16,310 nt of DNA, taken from contig JAFSHE010000075.1 in assembly GCA_017440445.1 (NCBI GenBank), positions 1 through 16,310 on the forward strand. The letters run 5' to 3'. How positions within the stretch are numbered: the stretch's first letter is position 1; each line of letters begins with the position of its first letter. A program made the translations under genes and the position numbers. This stretch comes from Oscillospiraceae bacterium (GTDB taxonomy: Bacteria; Bacillota_A; Clostridia; Oscillospirales; Ruminococcaceae). This document shows positions 1 to 6,595 of this stretch, piece by piece. The notes beneath the pieces are model-generated. The model ran no database searches and was not told the origin of the DNA. It saw nothing but the letters and a program-made list of their open reading frames with translations.

Positions 1-636
1 CTGCTTTATCCCGCAGAGCACCCCTACGGTGACTGGGTATCTCCTCAGGTATGGGCTCCTGTTTCCGATAAGCTGCTGTTCTTAGGCATGGAGCCTGAGT
101 GGACATACATCGCAGCAACAGAGCAGATCCAGAATCCCTCCGGTGTTGAGAACGATATTTTTGACACTGTTCCTGATTTCGCATTTGTTCCGTTCCCCCG
201 CGATCCCGAGGCTGACGAGTACTATCAGGGTTCCGGTTCCTTCGGTTATATGATTCCCAAGGGCGCTAAGAACATGAAGGGTGCTGTTGACTTTATCTAC
301 TGCAACCGTCTGTTTGAGATGGATGAGAACATCAAGGCTCAGGTAAGAGATGACCATATCGCTCCTGAGAAGATCACATACACTGCCGGTAAGTACGCAG
401 GCATGCAGAAGTGGAAGATCACATGGGATGCTGACGTATACGATCTCTGGAGAGAGATGTGCGACGATACAAACTTCGCATTTGTAATCGAGGATATGTA
501 TGGCTTCAGCGATGACATGAAGACAACTATCTGTACAGCTACTTACAACTCCACATTCGGTGAGGAGTCCTGGTCTCAGCAGGTTGGCGAGATCGCTCCT
601 GTTGTTCAGGGTATTCTTGACGAGTACGCTAGCTAA
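1..636 (+). CDS. ABC transporter extracellular solute-binding protein, 3' part only
   Basis: The frame is open from base 1 to a TAA at 634-636, giving 211 residues of a C-terminal region; the start and signal peptide lie outside the window. The sequence is rich in Trp, Tyr, Asp and Glu and ends in amphipathic helices. It resembles the C-terminal lobe of family 1 extracellular solute-binding proteins, the lipid-anchored receptors of sugar ABC importers. A PxG segment near residues 75-85, within a stretch giving FGYMIPKGAKN, matches the usual point where the chain returns to the second lobe (family knowledge). The protein would sit outside the membrane and hand a carbohydrate to a permease pair. 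No permease genes lie downstream, because a terminator follows at once. The ligand cannot be told from this fragment. Confidence 0.7.
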   Translation: MLYPAEHPYGDWVSPQVWAPVSDKLLFLGMEPEWTYIAATEQIQNPSGVENDIFDTVPDFAFVPFPRDPEADEYYQGSGSFGYMIPKGAKNMKGAVDFIYCNRLFEMDENIKAQVRDDHIAPEKITYTAGKYAGMQKWKITWDADVYDLWREMCDDTNFAFVIEDMYGFSDDMKTTICTATYNSTFGEESWSQQVGEIAPVVQGILDEYAS

Positions 637-652
637 TTACTGCTAATAATTG

Positions 653-684
653 AAATGCTGCATCGAAAGGTGCAGCATTTTTTT
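653..684 (+). terminator. Intrinsic terminator of the solute-binding protein gene
   Basis: A 10-bp perfect stem (653-662 with 671-680, arm AAATGCTGCA) encloses an 8-base loop and runs into a T tract ending at 684. It starts 16 bases after the stop codon. The A-rich left base gives weaker termination in the other direction. Confidence 0.9.
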
Positions 685-845
685 GCTTATAAAATATACT
701 AAACGTTATAAATGGTAATTAAAATACAGAAAGTTGCATAGTTACAGCTATTCGTCTTGTACTGATGTATAGTGAAAACAGTTGTAAAATACAGATCGGA
801 TGATAGGATATCTGAACGAAAATATGGCGGAAACGATGGGAAGTG

Positions 846-875
846 TTGAATTGCACAGACAAAAAGTATTATAAT
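846..875 (+). promoter_or_regulatory. Candidate distal promoter upstream of spo0A
   Basis: TTGAAT at 846-851 and a perfect TATAAT at 870-875 are 18 bp apart. Transcription would begin near 883, leaving a leader of almost 290 bases before the spo0A start. It could be a second spo0A promoter or drive a non-coding transcript. AT-rich DNA makes such matches fairly common. Confidence 0.4.
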
Positions 876-952
876 GATATAATATAACTAACTGTATATG
901 TATGAGGCGTTGGATATCCCCAAAATAGTATGCAAATTAATTTCCATTTTTT

Positions 953-979
953 AACGACAATAGTGTTAAGAATTCGACA
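953..979. promoter_or_regulatory. Tandem Spo0A-box-like sites
   Basis: TTCGACA at 973-979 is the exact reverse complement of the established Spo0A box TGTCGAA. A second, weaker copy AACGACA (5 of 7) lies at 953-959 in the same orientation. The copies are 20 bp apart, about two helical turns, so they face the same side of the DNA. They lie roughly 190-220 bp upstream of the spo0A start, between the two candidate promoters. Autoregulation of spo0A through 0A boxes is known in Bacillus; here it is inferred from sequence only. Confidence 0.45.
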
Positions 980-1157
980 AGAAAAGCTGGATTACTCCAG
1001 AAATTACAAGACCAGAAAATGCTGCAAACGCTTTTGTTATCGCATTTGTAAGGGTTTTGGCATATAACAACGCAACTGGAAAAATAAAGAAAATATTTCC
1101 AAAAACCTCTTGAAATAAAATCCAGTATATGGTAATATTAGATTGTAAAAAATACAT
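966..1157 (-). pseudogene. Possible VanZ-like membrane protein remnant
   Basis: This 63-codon open frame encodes a hydrophobic peptide with two likely membrane segments. The segments FGNIFFIFPVALL and SGVIQLFLS resemble the VanZ family signature, which has a GNI-x-x-F-x-P turn followed by a helix ending in S-x-x-IE-x-x-Q. The conserved Glu is absent and the frame stops right after the second helix, so only a short piece would remain. No ribosome binding site precedes the ATG, which lies next to the spo0A Shine-Dalgarno sequence on the other strand. A decayed gene is the simplest reading. A chance hydrophobic frame in AT-rich DNA is the alternative. Confidence 0.3.
1110..1138 (+). promoter_or_regulatory. 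Proximal spo0A promoter
   Basis: TTGAAA (1110-1115) and TAATAT (1133-1138) are separated by 17 bp, and a TG one base before the -10 box makes it an extended -10. Transcription would start near 1145, about 26 bases before the ATG at 1171. This is a vegetative-type promoter; I found no clear sigma-H motif. Confidence 0.65.
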
Positions 1158-1170
1158 TGGAGGTCTTAAA

Positions 1171-1947
1171 ATGACGAATCAGATCAAAGTACTTATCGGC
1201 AACGACACAGCAGAATGTGGAATGGCATGGGCAGGGGCGATGAAATCAGCGGGGATGTATGCGATAACCCGCCGCTGCGATGGAAACTCCGTTCTTAACT
1301 CCATAAAGTCCGAAGCACCTGATGTGGCGGTGCTGGAGGAGAAGATGCCCTTCTGCGATGCTATTGAGGTCATCCGCAGACTTAAGGCGGAAAAGAAATA
1401 TGTTCCCGCTGTGATAATCGTCACCAACATCAGCAATCCTCAGCTGGAGCGTGATGCGATGAATGCGGGAGCAGCGTGTGTTCTTGTGAAGCCAGTTGAT
1501 CCGCAATTCCTTGTCAGCAGGATATCACAGCTTTGCGGTTTCGAGAGCGAGCCTACCGCAGTGCCCGATGAAACCGACCTTGAGTGTGCTGTTACCGAGA
1601 TAATCCATCAGGTGGGAATTCCTGCACATATCAAGGGCTACCACTATCTTCGCACAGCGATAATGCTCTCCGTCAACAATGATGAGATGATAAACTGCAT
1701 AACAAAGCTGCTGTATCCCACAGTGGCTAAAAGATATCAGACCACATCCTCACGTGTTGAAAGAGCCATCCGCCATGCGATAGAGATAGCGTGGGACAGG
1801 GGAGATATAGATGTGCTGACAAGAATATTCTCCTACACAGTTCACACCTCCCGCGGAAAGCCTACAAACTCCGAGTTTATTGCACTTATCGCTGACCATC
1901 TGCGCCTGAAGTTCAAGTCGAGGACCGCAGTTCCTGCTTACAGATAA
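1171..1947 (+). CDS. spo0A: Stage 0 sporulation protein A homologue with altered phosphoacceptor site
   Basis: The 258-residue product has the two-domain layout of Spo0A, the master regulator of sporulation entry: a receiver (about 5-122) and the Spo0A-specific DNA-binding domain (about 138-248). The latter keeps GIPAHIKGYHYLR and the recognition-helix region SRVERAIRHAIEIAW, which are diagnostic. The receiver is unusual. Aligned with B. subtilis Spo0A, the phosphorylated Asp56 is Glu56 (codon GAG at 1336-1338), and the first acidic-pocket Asp is Asn11 next to Asp12. Switch Thr85 and Lys107 are kept. The ATG at 1171 follows GGAGG (1159-1163) by 7 bases; an upstream in-frame ATG at 1129 lacks such a site and lies inside the promoter. 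The Glu suggests a protein that is not controlled by the phosphorelay, perhaps constitutively semi-active. Identity as the Spo0A family is near certain; the activity state is inference. Confidence 0.93.
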   Translation: MTNQIKVLIGNDTAECGMAWAGAMKSAGMYAITRRCDGNSVLNSIKSEAPDVAVLEEKMPFCDAIEVIRRLKAEKKYVPAVIIVTNISNPQLERDAMNAGAACVLVKPVDPQFLVSRISQLCGFESEPTAVPDETDLECAVTEIIHQVGIPAHIKGYHYLRTAIMLSVNNDEMINCITKLLYPTVAKRYQTTSSRVERAIRHAIEIAWDRGDIDVLTRIFSYTVHTSRGKPTNSEFIALIADHLRLKFKSRTAVPAYR

Positions 1948-1962
1948 AACACATATAACAAA

Positions 1963-1990
1963 AAGACCCGAAAATCACTTTTCGGGTCTT
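1963..1990. terminator. Shared hairpin terminator between spo0A and the convergent gene
   Basis: A perfect 12-bp stem (1963-1974 with 1979-1990, arm AAGACCCGAAAA) closes a TCAC loop. On the minus strand the stem runs into a T-rich tract (complement of 1957-1964), so it best serves the CofE-like gene ending at 2010. On the plus strand the downstream T run is short, and termination of spo0A there may be partial. Confidence 0.8.
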
Positions 1991-2009
1991 GATCTATTTA
2001 GGTCGTTAA

Positions 2010-3203
2010 TTACTCAGTGGTGTAGTTGTCGAAGTAGCCCTGAATAAATACGATGGGAGTTCCCTTGTCGCCGGAGCCGGAGGTCAGGTCGCACAGGGAG
2101 CCGATAAGGTCAGTAAGACGTCTGGGTGTTGTACCCTCGGATACCATCTGACCAACAAGGTTGCCGTCCTTTTCCTGAATCTTATCCTTGATTGCCTGCT
2201 TGAGTGCGTCACCTGAAAGGTCTGAGAAGTCGTTATCTGCAAGGTACTTCAGCTTAAGCTCGTTGGGAGTACCCTCAAGGCCTGCTGTGTATGCGGGAGA
2301 AACAACGGGGTCAGCAAGCTCCCAGATCTTTCCGACGGGATCCTTGAAAGCACCGTCGCCGTATACCATTACTTCAACGTTCTTGCCTGTTGCAGCCTTC
2401 AGCTTTGCAGCGATAGCGTCAACAACGGGCTGGCAATCTCTGGGGAACAGCTTTACCTGATCCTCTGTTGCCTTGTTGGAGCCTAAAAGACCGTAGTTCT
2501 CGTTGTAGCCGCTGCCGTTGATGGAGGATGTCATTATCTCGTCAAGACCGAGAACGATATCAGCACCTGCAGCCTTCAGGATGCGCTTTGTTCTTGCACG
2601 AGTATGGATGTCACAGCAGAGAACATTCTTTGTATAGTTAAGAACCGCCTTGGGATTGTTTGCGAAGATTATCTCACAATCAGCGCCGCACTCACGGATA
2701 AGACTTTCGTAGTACTCTACATAGTCAACACCTGTGAATGTGTGCTTTTCGTAACCGAAAAGCTCGCGGTACTTTTCAAGTGTAAGAACGTCAGTGTAAG
2801 GATTAACGCCCTTTTCGTCAAGTGCGTCAAGGCTTACAAGGTGGTTGCCTACCTCGTCGGAGGGATAGGAGAGCATAAGAACTATCTTCTTTGCACCCTT
2901 TGCAATACCTCTCAGGCAGATAGCAAAACGGTTACGGCTGAGTATGGGGAAAATAACGCCCACGGTCTCGCCGCCGAACTTTGCTCTTACATCCTGAGCA
3001 ATATCGTCAACAGACGCATAGTTGCCCTGCGCTCTTGCTACGATAGCCTCTGTCATCGCAACGATATCTCTGTCGCGAATTTCAAAGCCATCGTCCTTTG
3101 CAGCCTCAAGTACTGAATTGGTAACTATCTCTACGATGTCGTCACCACTTCTGATAATGGGTGCTCTCACACCTCTGGATACAGTACCGATCATACGGCT
3201 CAT
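2010..3203 (-). CDS. CofE/FbiB-like coenzyme F420-0:L-glutamate ligase family protein
   Basis: The 397-residue product matches the CofE-type ligase fold. An N-terminal segment, DIVAMTEAIVARAQGNY (about 47-62), corresponds to the family's Asp/Ser-Lys-x-x-G region. A motif centred on VYGDGAFKDPVGKIWEL (280-296), followed by a Ser/Ala-rich loop, corresponds to the metal- and nucleotide-binding part. In archaea and actinobacteria CofE adds glutamate to F420-0 using GTP. Many Clostridia carry this longer homologue, although F420 synthesis is not known in them, so the true substrate is uncertain. At about 400 residues it is longer than archaeal CofE (about 250), with a C-terminal extension. The ATG at 3203 has AAGGAG 8 bases upstream; a GTG three codons earlier overlaps that site and is not preferred. 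The gene is single, with its own promoter and terminator. Family call fairly sure, reaction unsure. Confidence 0.75.
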   Translation of the reverse strand: MSRMIGTVSRGVRAPIIRSGDDIVEIVTNSVLEAAKDDGFEIRDRDIVAMTEAIVARAQGNYASVDDIAQDVRAKFGGETVGVIFPILSRNRFAICLRGIAKGAKKIVLMLSYPSDEVGNHLVSLDALDEKGVNPYTDVLTLEKYRELFGYEKHTFTGVDYVEYYESLIRECGADCEIIFANNPKAVLNYTKNVLCCDIHTRARTKRILKAAGADIVLGLDEIMTSSINGSGYNENYGLLGSNKATEDQVKLFPRDCQPVVDAIAAKLKAATGKNVEVMVYGDGAFKDPVGKIWELADPVVSPAYTAGLEGTPNELKLKYLADNDFSDLSGDALKQAIKDKIQEKDGNLVGQMVSEGTTPRRLTDLIGSLCDLTSGSGDKGTPIVFIQGYFDNYTTE

Positions 3204-3256
3204 AATAAACACTCCTTAAAATTAAGTACGACCGACTTCCATCAATCGCAACTAAT

Positions 3257-3285
3257 ATTCTAACACATTTCCGTCTATTTTTCAA
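3257..3285 (-). promoter_or_regulatory. Promoter of the CofE-like gene
   Basis: On the minus strand TTGAAA (complement of 3280-3285) and TAGAAT (complement of 3257-3262) are 17 bp apart. The start point would be near 3250, giving a leader of about 47 bases that contains AAGGAG. Confidence 0.7.
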
Positions 3286-3407
3286 TAGTATTTTACTTTT
3301 TTTTGCTGTTTCATTATTTTTTACATCATGTGCGGTTTCAATTCATCTTCATCTGTAAATTTCTCACAATCTCAGGTCAAAAAAATAGGATTTGTAATAA
3401 AAAGCTA

Positions 3408-3453
3408 TTGAAAAAACAGGCGAATTGTGCGATAATAATACAGGTACTATACT
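3408..3453 (+). promoter_or_regulatory. Promoter region of upp
   Basis: Two overlapping candidates are visible. TTGAAA (3408-3413) with GATAAT (3431-3436) at 17 bp is the better match. TTGTGC (3425-3430) with TATACT (3448-3453), also at 17 bp, has a weak -35 but a better -10. Either gives a short leader before the ATG at 3480. Confidence 0.55.
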
Positions 3454-3479
3454 CATTTCTGAGAATGGAGAGAAAAATA

Positions 3480-4109
3480 ATGTCTAAGATCGTTGTATTC
3501 GACCATCCGCTTATCCAGCACAAAATAACACTGCTGCGTGACTGCACAACAGGAACACGTGATTTCCGCATACTTATCGAGGAGATCGCTACCCTGATGG
3601 GTTACGAGGCACTGCGTGACCTTCCGCTGGAGATGAAGGATATCAAGACCCCCATTGAAAACACCACTGCCCCTGTCATCACAGGAAAGACCATAGCAGT
3701 TGTTCCGATACTTCGTGCAGGTCTTGGCATGGTAAAGGGCATACTTGCACTGGTGCCCACTGCAAAGGTAGGTCATATAGGTCTTTACAGAGACCCCGAA
3801 ACTCACCTTCCCCACGAGTATTACGCAAAGCTTCCCGAGAATATCGAGGAGCGTACAGTAATGCTGCTCGATCCCATGCTTGCCACAGGCGGCTCTGCCG
3901 TTGCTGCTGTGGATTATCTCAAGAAGCAGGGCGTCAGGTCTATTAAGTTCATGTCTATTATCGCTGCTCCCGAGGGGCTTTCCGCACTTATCCAGGCGCA
4001 TCCCGATATCGAGATATACTGCGGTCATCTGGACGAGAAGCTCAACGAGAAGAAATACATCGTTCCCGGTCTTGGCGACGCAGGCGACCGTATTTTTGGT
4101 ACTATCTGA
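3480..4109 (+). CDS. upp: Uracil phosphoribosyltransferase
   Basis: The enzyme converts uracil and PRPP to UMP and pyrophosphate in the cytoplasm, a pyrimidine salvage step. The 209-residue length from the ATG at 3480 is exactly the family norm, and the first residues [15 protein letters not shown] are the typical N-terminus. The PRPP-binding loop is [13 protein letters not shown] (128-140), and the uracil-binding end contains GLGDAGDR (about 197-204). A GGAGAG ribosome site precedes the start. The frame is open about 59 codons further upstream, but that extension covers the promoter and is not used. The next gene, ymdB, starts 3 bases after the stop with no clear site of its own, so translational coupling is likely. 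A uridine kinase-like gene further on fits the same salvage theme. Assignment is very secure. Confidence 0.97.
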   Translation: MSKIVVFDHPLIQHKITLLRDCTTGTRDFRILIEEIATLMGYEALRDLPLEMKDIKTPIENTTAPVITGKTIAVVPILRAGLGMVKGILALVPTAKVGHIGLYRDPETHLPHEYYAKLPENIEERTVMLLDPMLATGGSAVAAVDYLKKQGVRSIKFMSIIAAPEGLSALIQAHPDIEIYCGHLDEKLNEKKYIVPGLGDAGDRIFGTI

Positions 4110-4112
4110 TAT

Positions 4113-4886
4113 ATGAAGGTACTTTTTATCGGTGACGTTGTCGGAAAGCGTGGCTGTGAGGCTCTGCAGAAGGAGCTTTACAACATAAAGCGTGAGTACG
4201 GAGCGGACATCGTTATAGTAAACGGCGAGAATTCTGCGGAGGGAAACGGCATCACGCCGCACTCTGCGGATATGATATTCAGTGCGGGTGCAGATGTTAT
4301 CACGACGGGTAATCACTGCTTCCGACAGAAGGGTATCGAGGAGGAGCTTGAGCGCAACGAGCGCATCATCCGTCCCGCAAACTACGGGGACGAGGTGTTC
4401 GGCAACGGCGTTTGTGAGCTTGACTGCGGTGCATACAGCGTTGCGGTGGTAAACCTTATGGGAACCACCTATCTTCAGCCGCTGGAAAACCCGTTCAGGT
4501 GTGCCGATAAGCTGTTGGAGGGCATATCCTCCCGTATCGTGATAGTGGATTTCCATGCGGAGGCCACATCCGAAAAGCGGGCTATGGGCTATTATCTCAG
4601 CGGGCGTGTAAGTGCGGTGCTGGGAACACATACTCACGTCACCACTGCGGACGAGCAGGTGATAGACGGCACAGGATACATCACTGATGTGGGCATGACA
4701 GGACCGAAGGAGTCTATCCTCGGCGTAGAAAAAGATATAATTATAGAGCGTTTTCTGACCTATTATCCGAAAAGACATATATTTGCGGGCGGCGACATAG
4801 AGATAAACGGCGTCTGCATGGAGATAGACAGGAAAACAGGCAAGTGCGCATCCATAGAGCGTGTGAGAAAGCTTGTCAATGTGTAA
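4113..4886 (+). CDS. ymdB: YmdB-family metallophosphoesterase (TIGR00282)
   Basis: The 257-residue protein belongs to the YmdB/DR1281 family of two-metal phosphoesterases; B. subtilis YmdB hydrolyses 2',3'-cyclic nucleotides and affects biofilm and stress gene expression. Metal and active-site residues are visible: Asp8 in FIGDVVGKRG, Glu39 and Asn40 in VNGEN, Asn67-His68 in TGNH, His148 in DFHAE, and His173 and His175 in GTHTH. Length is close to the family norm of about 260. It starts 3 bases after the upp stop. spoVS follows, as in B. subtilis, where ymdB and spoVS are also neighbours; this supports both calls. No membrane segment or signal peptide is seen, so it is cytoplasmic. Confidence 0.93.
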   Translation: MKVLFIGDVVGKRGCEALQKELYNIKREYGADIVIVNGENSAEGNGITPHSADMIFSAGADVITTGNHCFRQKGIEEELERNERIIRPANYGDEVFGNGVCELDCGAYSVAVVNLMGTTYLQPLENPFRCADKLLEGISSRIVIVDFHAEATSEKRAMGYYLSGRVSAVLGTHTHVTTADEQVIDGTGYITDVGMTGPKESILGVEKDIIIERFLTYYPKRHIFAGGDIEINGVCMEIDRKTGKCASIERVRKLVNV

Positions 4887-4909
4887 GAAAGAACAAAAGA
4901 GAGAAAGGA

Positions 4910-4938
4910 CCTGCCGTGTTGTGTGTAACACAGGCAGG
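4910..4938 (+). promoter_or_regulatory. Hairpin in the spoVS leader
   Basis: Bases 4910-4920 pair with 4927-4938 in an 11-bp stem with one bulged A and a 6-base loop. No T tract follows, so it is not a standard terminator. A Shine-Dalgarno-like AAAGGA (4904-4909) lies at the base of its left arm and the spoVS start codons lie just after the right arm. It could shape spoVS translation or protect the 5' end of a processed mRNA; both are inference. Confidence 0.55.
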
Positions 4939-4952
4939 CAACGGTGAATACC

Positions 4953-5213
4953 ATGGAAATAGTAAAAGTATCGGCTCATTCTGTTCCGAAGTCGGTTGCG
5001 GGAGCTATTGCGGCGGTAGTACGTGAAAACGGAGAGGTCGAGGTACAGGCAGTGGGCGCAGGCGCAGCTAATCAGGCTGTAAAGTCCATAGCTATTGCAA
5101 GAAGCTACATGGCTCTTGTGGGAGTTGACCTCATCTGTATCCCTGCATTTGCAACGGTGGAGATAGACGGTGACGAGCGCACTGCGATGAAGTTCATCGT
5201 ACAGCCACGCTAA
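4953..5213 (+). CDS. spoVS: Stage V sporulation protein S
   Basis: The 86-residue product is nearly collinear with SpoVS, a small Alba-like protein needed in B. subtilis for progress through spore coat and septation stages. It keeps the hallmark segments VGAGAANQAVKSIAIAR (about 34-50) and DLICIPAF (about 60-67) and the end KFIVQPR. The ATG at 4953 gives the family's MEIVKVSA start. A GTG at 4944 would add three residues and, if the leader hairpin forms, would be better spaced from AAAGGA at 4904. The ribosome site just before the ATG is weak (AACGGTGA). SpoVS also occurs in non-sporulating lineages, so it does not prove sporulation. It is followed by a strong terminator. Confidence 0.95.
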   Translation: MEIVKVSAHSVPKSVAGAIAAVVRENGEVEVQAVGAGAANQAVKSIAIARSYMALVGVDLICIPAFATVEIDGDERTAMKFIVQPR

Positions 5214-5233
5214 AGGTCAGCGGAGAGTTATTG

Positions 5234-5259
5234 GACGGGTACTTTTACCCGTCTTTTTT
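5234..5259 (+). terminator. Intrinsic terminator after spoVS
   Basis: A perfect 8-bp stem GACGGGTA/TACCCGTC (5234-5241 with 5246-5253) with a 4-base loop ends in seven consecutive Ts, counting the base after the stem. Only 18 bases separate its end from the next start codon. Confidence 0.9.
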
Positions 5260-5277
5260 ATATTCAGGAGAAAATAT

Positions 5278-6192
5278 ATGAACTGTATTTCTATAAATCA
5301 GCTTAACAGCGCATCCCTTGATGCGGAGCGCATGATAGCCTCGGGAGAGAATTCCTATGCAAACGGCATTTCTGCGGCAGCGGAGAAGATATTCGCACGC
5401 CGTGAGGAGCGCCCGGTAGTGCTTATCTCGGGACCCTCAGGCTCAGGAAAGACCACAAGCGCACACAGGATAGCCCAGCTGCTTAAGGATAACGGGTGCG
5501 AGGCACATACCATCTCGATGGATAATTACTTCAAGGCTCTCTCTAAGGAGGAGCTGGAGCTTGCTGACCGTGGCGAGTTCGATTTTGAGTCGCCCATGCG
5601 CCTTGATATCGAACTTTTCCGTGAGCATATCGAAAAGCTGTCCCGCTGTGAAAAGATCGACATCCCCGCATTTGATTTCGCAAAGCAGCAGCGGATAAAG
5701 GGCATGCCGCTTCAGATAAAAAAGGGCGATATCGTTATATTAGAGGGCATCCATGCACTAAATCCTTTGGTTACAGGCGACAGCGACAGCTACACAAGCT
5801 GCGTATACGTCAGTGTAAGAACTAGAATTGAGGCGGAAAACGGCGACCTGCTGCATCCCTCCAAGATACGTCTTATGCGCAGGCTTATCCGTGATAAGCT
5901 GTACAGAGGCAGAGATCTGCCCGAAACCTTTGAATTCTTCCGCTCCGTTGAGATAGGCGAGGGTAAGTATATCATGCCCTACAAGGACAGGGCGCATTTT
6001 GATATCGACACCTTTATCCCTTATGAGGCGCTTGTTTACCGTGATATCCTGCTGCCCGAGCTTGCAAAGGCTGCACAGACATATTCCGACTATGAGCGTT
6101 ATGCGGATATCGAGCGCTTTTTAAAGGAGCTTTGCTCAATTGACAGGAGCCTGGTGCCTGAAAATTCACTTGTAAGGGAGTTTATCGGATGA
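5278..6192 (+). CDS. Uridine kinase-like nucleoside kinase
   Basis: The 304-residue product has a P-loop GPSGSGKTT (52-60) followed by the uridine kinase/phosphoribulokinase pattern: MDNYFK after the second strand, a FDFESPMRLDI segment matching the family's D-x-P-x-A-hD substrate region, and the lid RLMRRLIRDKLYRG. Enzymes of this group phosphorylate uridine and cytidine to UMP and CMP. It lacks the TGS/ThrRS-like N-terminal half found in the approximately 550-residue clostridial nucleoside kinases, having only about 45 residues before the P-loop. Its ATG is preceded by AGGAG. The gene begins 18 bases after a terminator and overlaps the next gene by ATGA. Together with upp nearby, pyrimidine salvage is the likely role. 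Substrate choice cannot be read from sequence. Confidence 0.85.
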   Translation: MNCISINQLNSASLDAERMIASGENSYANGISAAAEKIFARREERPVVLISGPSGSGKTTSAHRIAQLLKDNGCEAHTISMDNYFKALSKEELELADRGEFDFESPMRLDIELFREHIEKLSRCEKIDIPAFDFAKQQRIKGMPLQIKKGDIVILEGIHALNPLVTGDSDSYTSCVYVSVRTRIEAENGDLLHPSKIRLMRRLIRDKLYRGRDLPETFEFFRSVEIGEGKYIMPYKDRAHFDIDTFIPYEALVYRDILLPELAKAAQTYSDYERYADIERFLKELCSIDRSLVPENSLVREFIG

Positions 6193-6563
6193 CAGAAGAT
6201 ATCGGACAGAGGTGGCTGGAAGCTTTTACAGAGGGCGTATCAGAGGAACTGCTGAACAAATATGTTATTGAATATGGAAACTACCTTTGGCATATTTTTT
6301 CGTGGGAGCTTGTACCGTGTGTCAGTGGCGATGCGGCGAGAAGCGCATTTGATCTTCTTGAGTATGATCGTGCCATCCGTTTTGAAGGTGGAGGCAGGTC
6401 GGGCAAAAGACTTCTGATGCTTACAAATATCTCGGAAACAGGAAAGCTGTCTGCTTTAGACCTTGAGAGTGTGAATGATGTGTATATAACAGCTGAGGAT
6501 TTTTCGTGGACATACGTCCATACCCATGAAAGCTGTTGTGGTCCATACTTTCTGAAAAAATAA
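6189..6563 (+). CDS. Small DUF4275-like protein
   Basis: The 124-residue acidic, soluble protein overlaps the kinase gene by four bases (ATGA), so the two are translationally coupled. Its layout, a Trp near residue 9, the core YLWHIFSWELVPC (about 33-45), a middle beta region and an end in WTYVHTHESCCGPYF, recalls the DUF4275 family as I remember it. No function is established for that family. The paired Cys at the end and the Cys in the core could bind metal or form a disulphide, which is conjecture. No signal peptide or membrane segment is present. A strong terminator follows, so the kinase and this gene form one two-gene unit. The gene is real; the family call is moderate. Confidence 0.6.
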   Translation: MTEDIGQRWLEAFTEGVSEELLNKYVIEYGNYLWHIFSWELVPCVSGDAARSAFDLLEYDRAIRFEGGGRSGKRLLMLTNISETGKLSALDLESVNDVYITAEDFSWTYVHTHESCCGPYFLKK

Positions 6564-6595
6564 TATCATCACTGCAACCTTTTACCGCTTTACTT

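Larger units (their letters stand above)
685..1170. other. Long AT-rich intergenic region upstream of spo0A
   Basis: No convincing intact gene lies here. The stretch is clearly more AT-rich than its flanks. It holds two candidate sigma-70-type promoters (846-875 and 1110-1138), two Spo0A-box-like heptamers 20 bp apart (953-979) and a minus-strand open frame that looks like a membrane-protein remnant (966-1157). I saw no riboswitch-like architecture, tRNA or long repeat. The part at 685-845 holds nothing I can identify. Confidence 0.6.

Noticed and set aside
902..928. A small open frame of eight codons after the distal promoter
   Set aside because: It has no ribosome site and is too short to separate from chance.
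2028..2034. A perfect TGTCGAA heptamer, as in a Spo0A box
   Set aside because: It lies inside the last codons of the CofE-like gene, far from any start, and is explained by the coding sequence.
2604..3116. A 170-codon plus-strand frame opposite the CofE-like gene
   Set aside because: It has no ribosome site and no family likeness, and the opposite strand codes for a conserved protein.
3453..4979. A 508-codon open frame on the minus strand across upp and ymdB
   Set aside because: It lies wholly opposite two secure genes, has no ribosome site, and its product is rich in Cys, His and Tyr with no recognisable domain; it is a codon-usage shadow.
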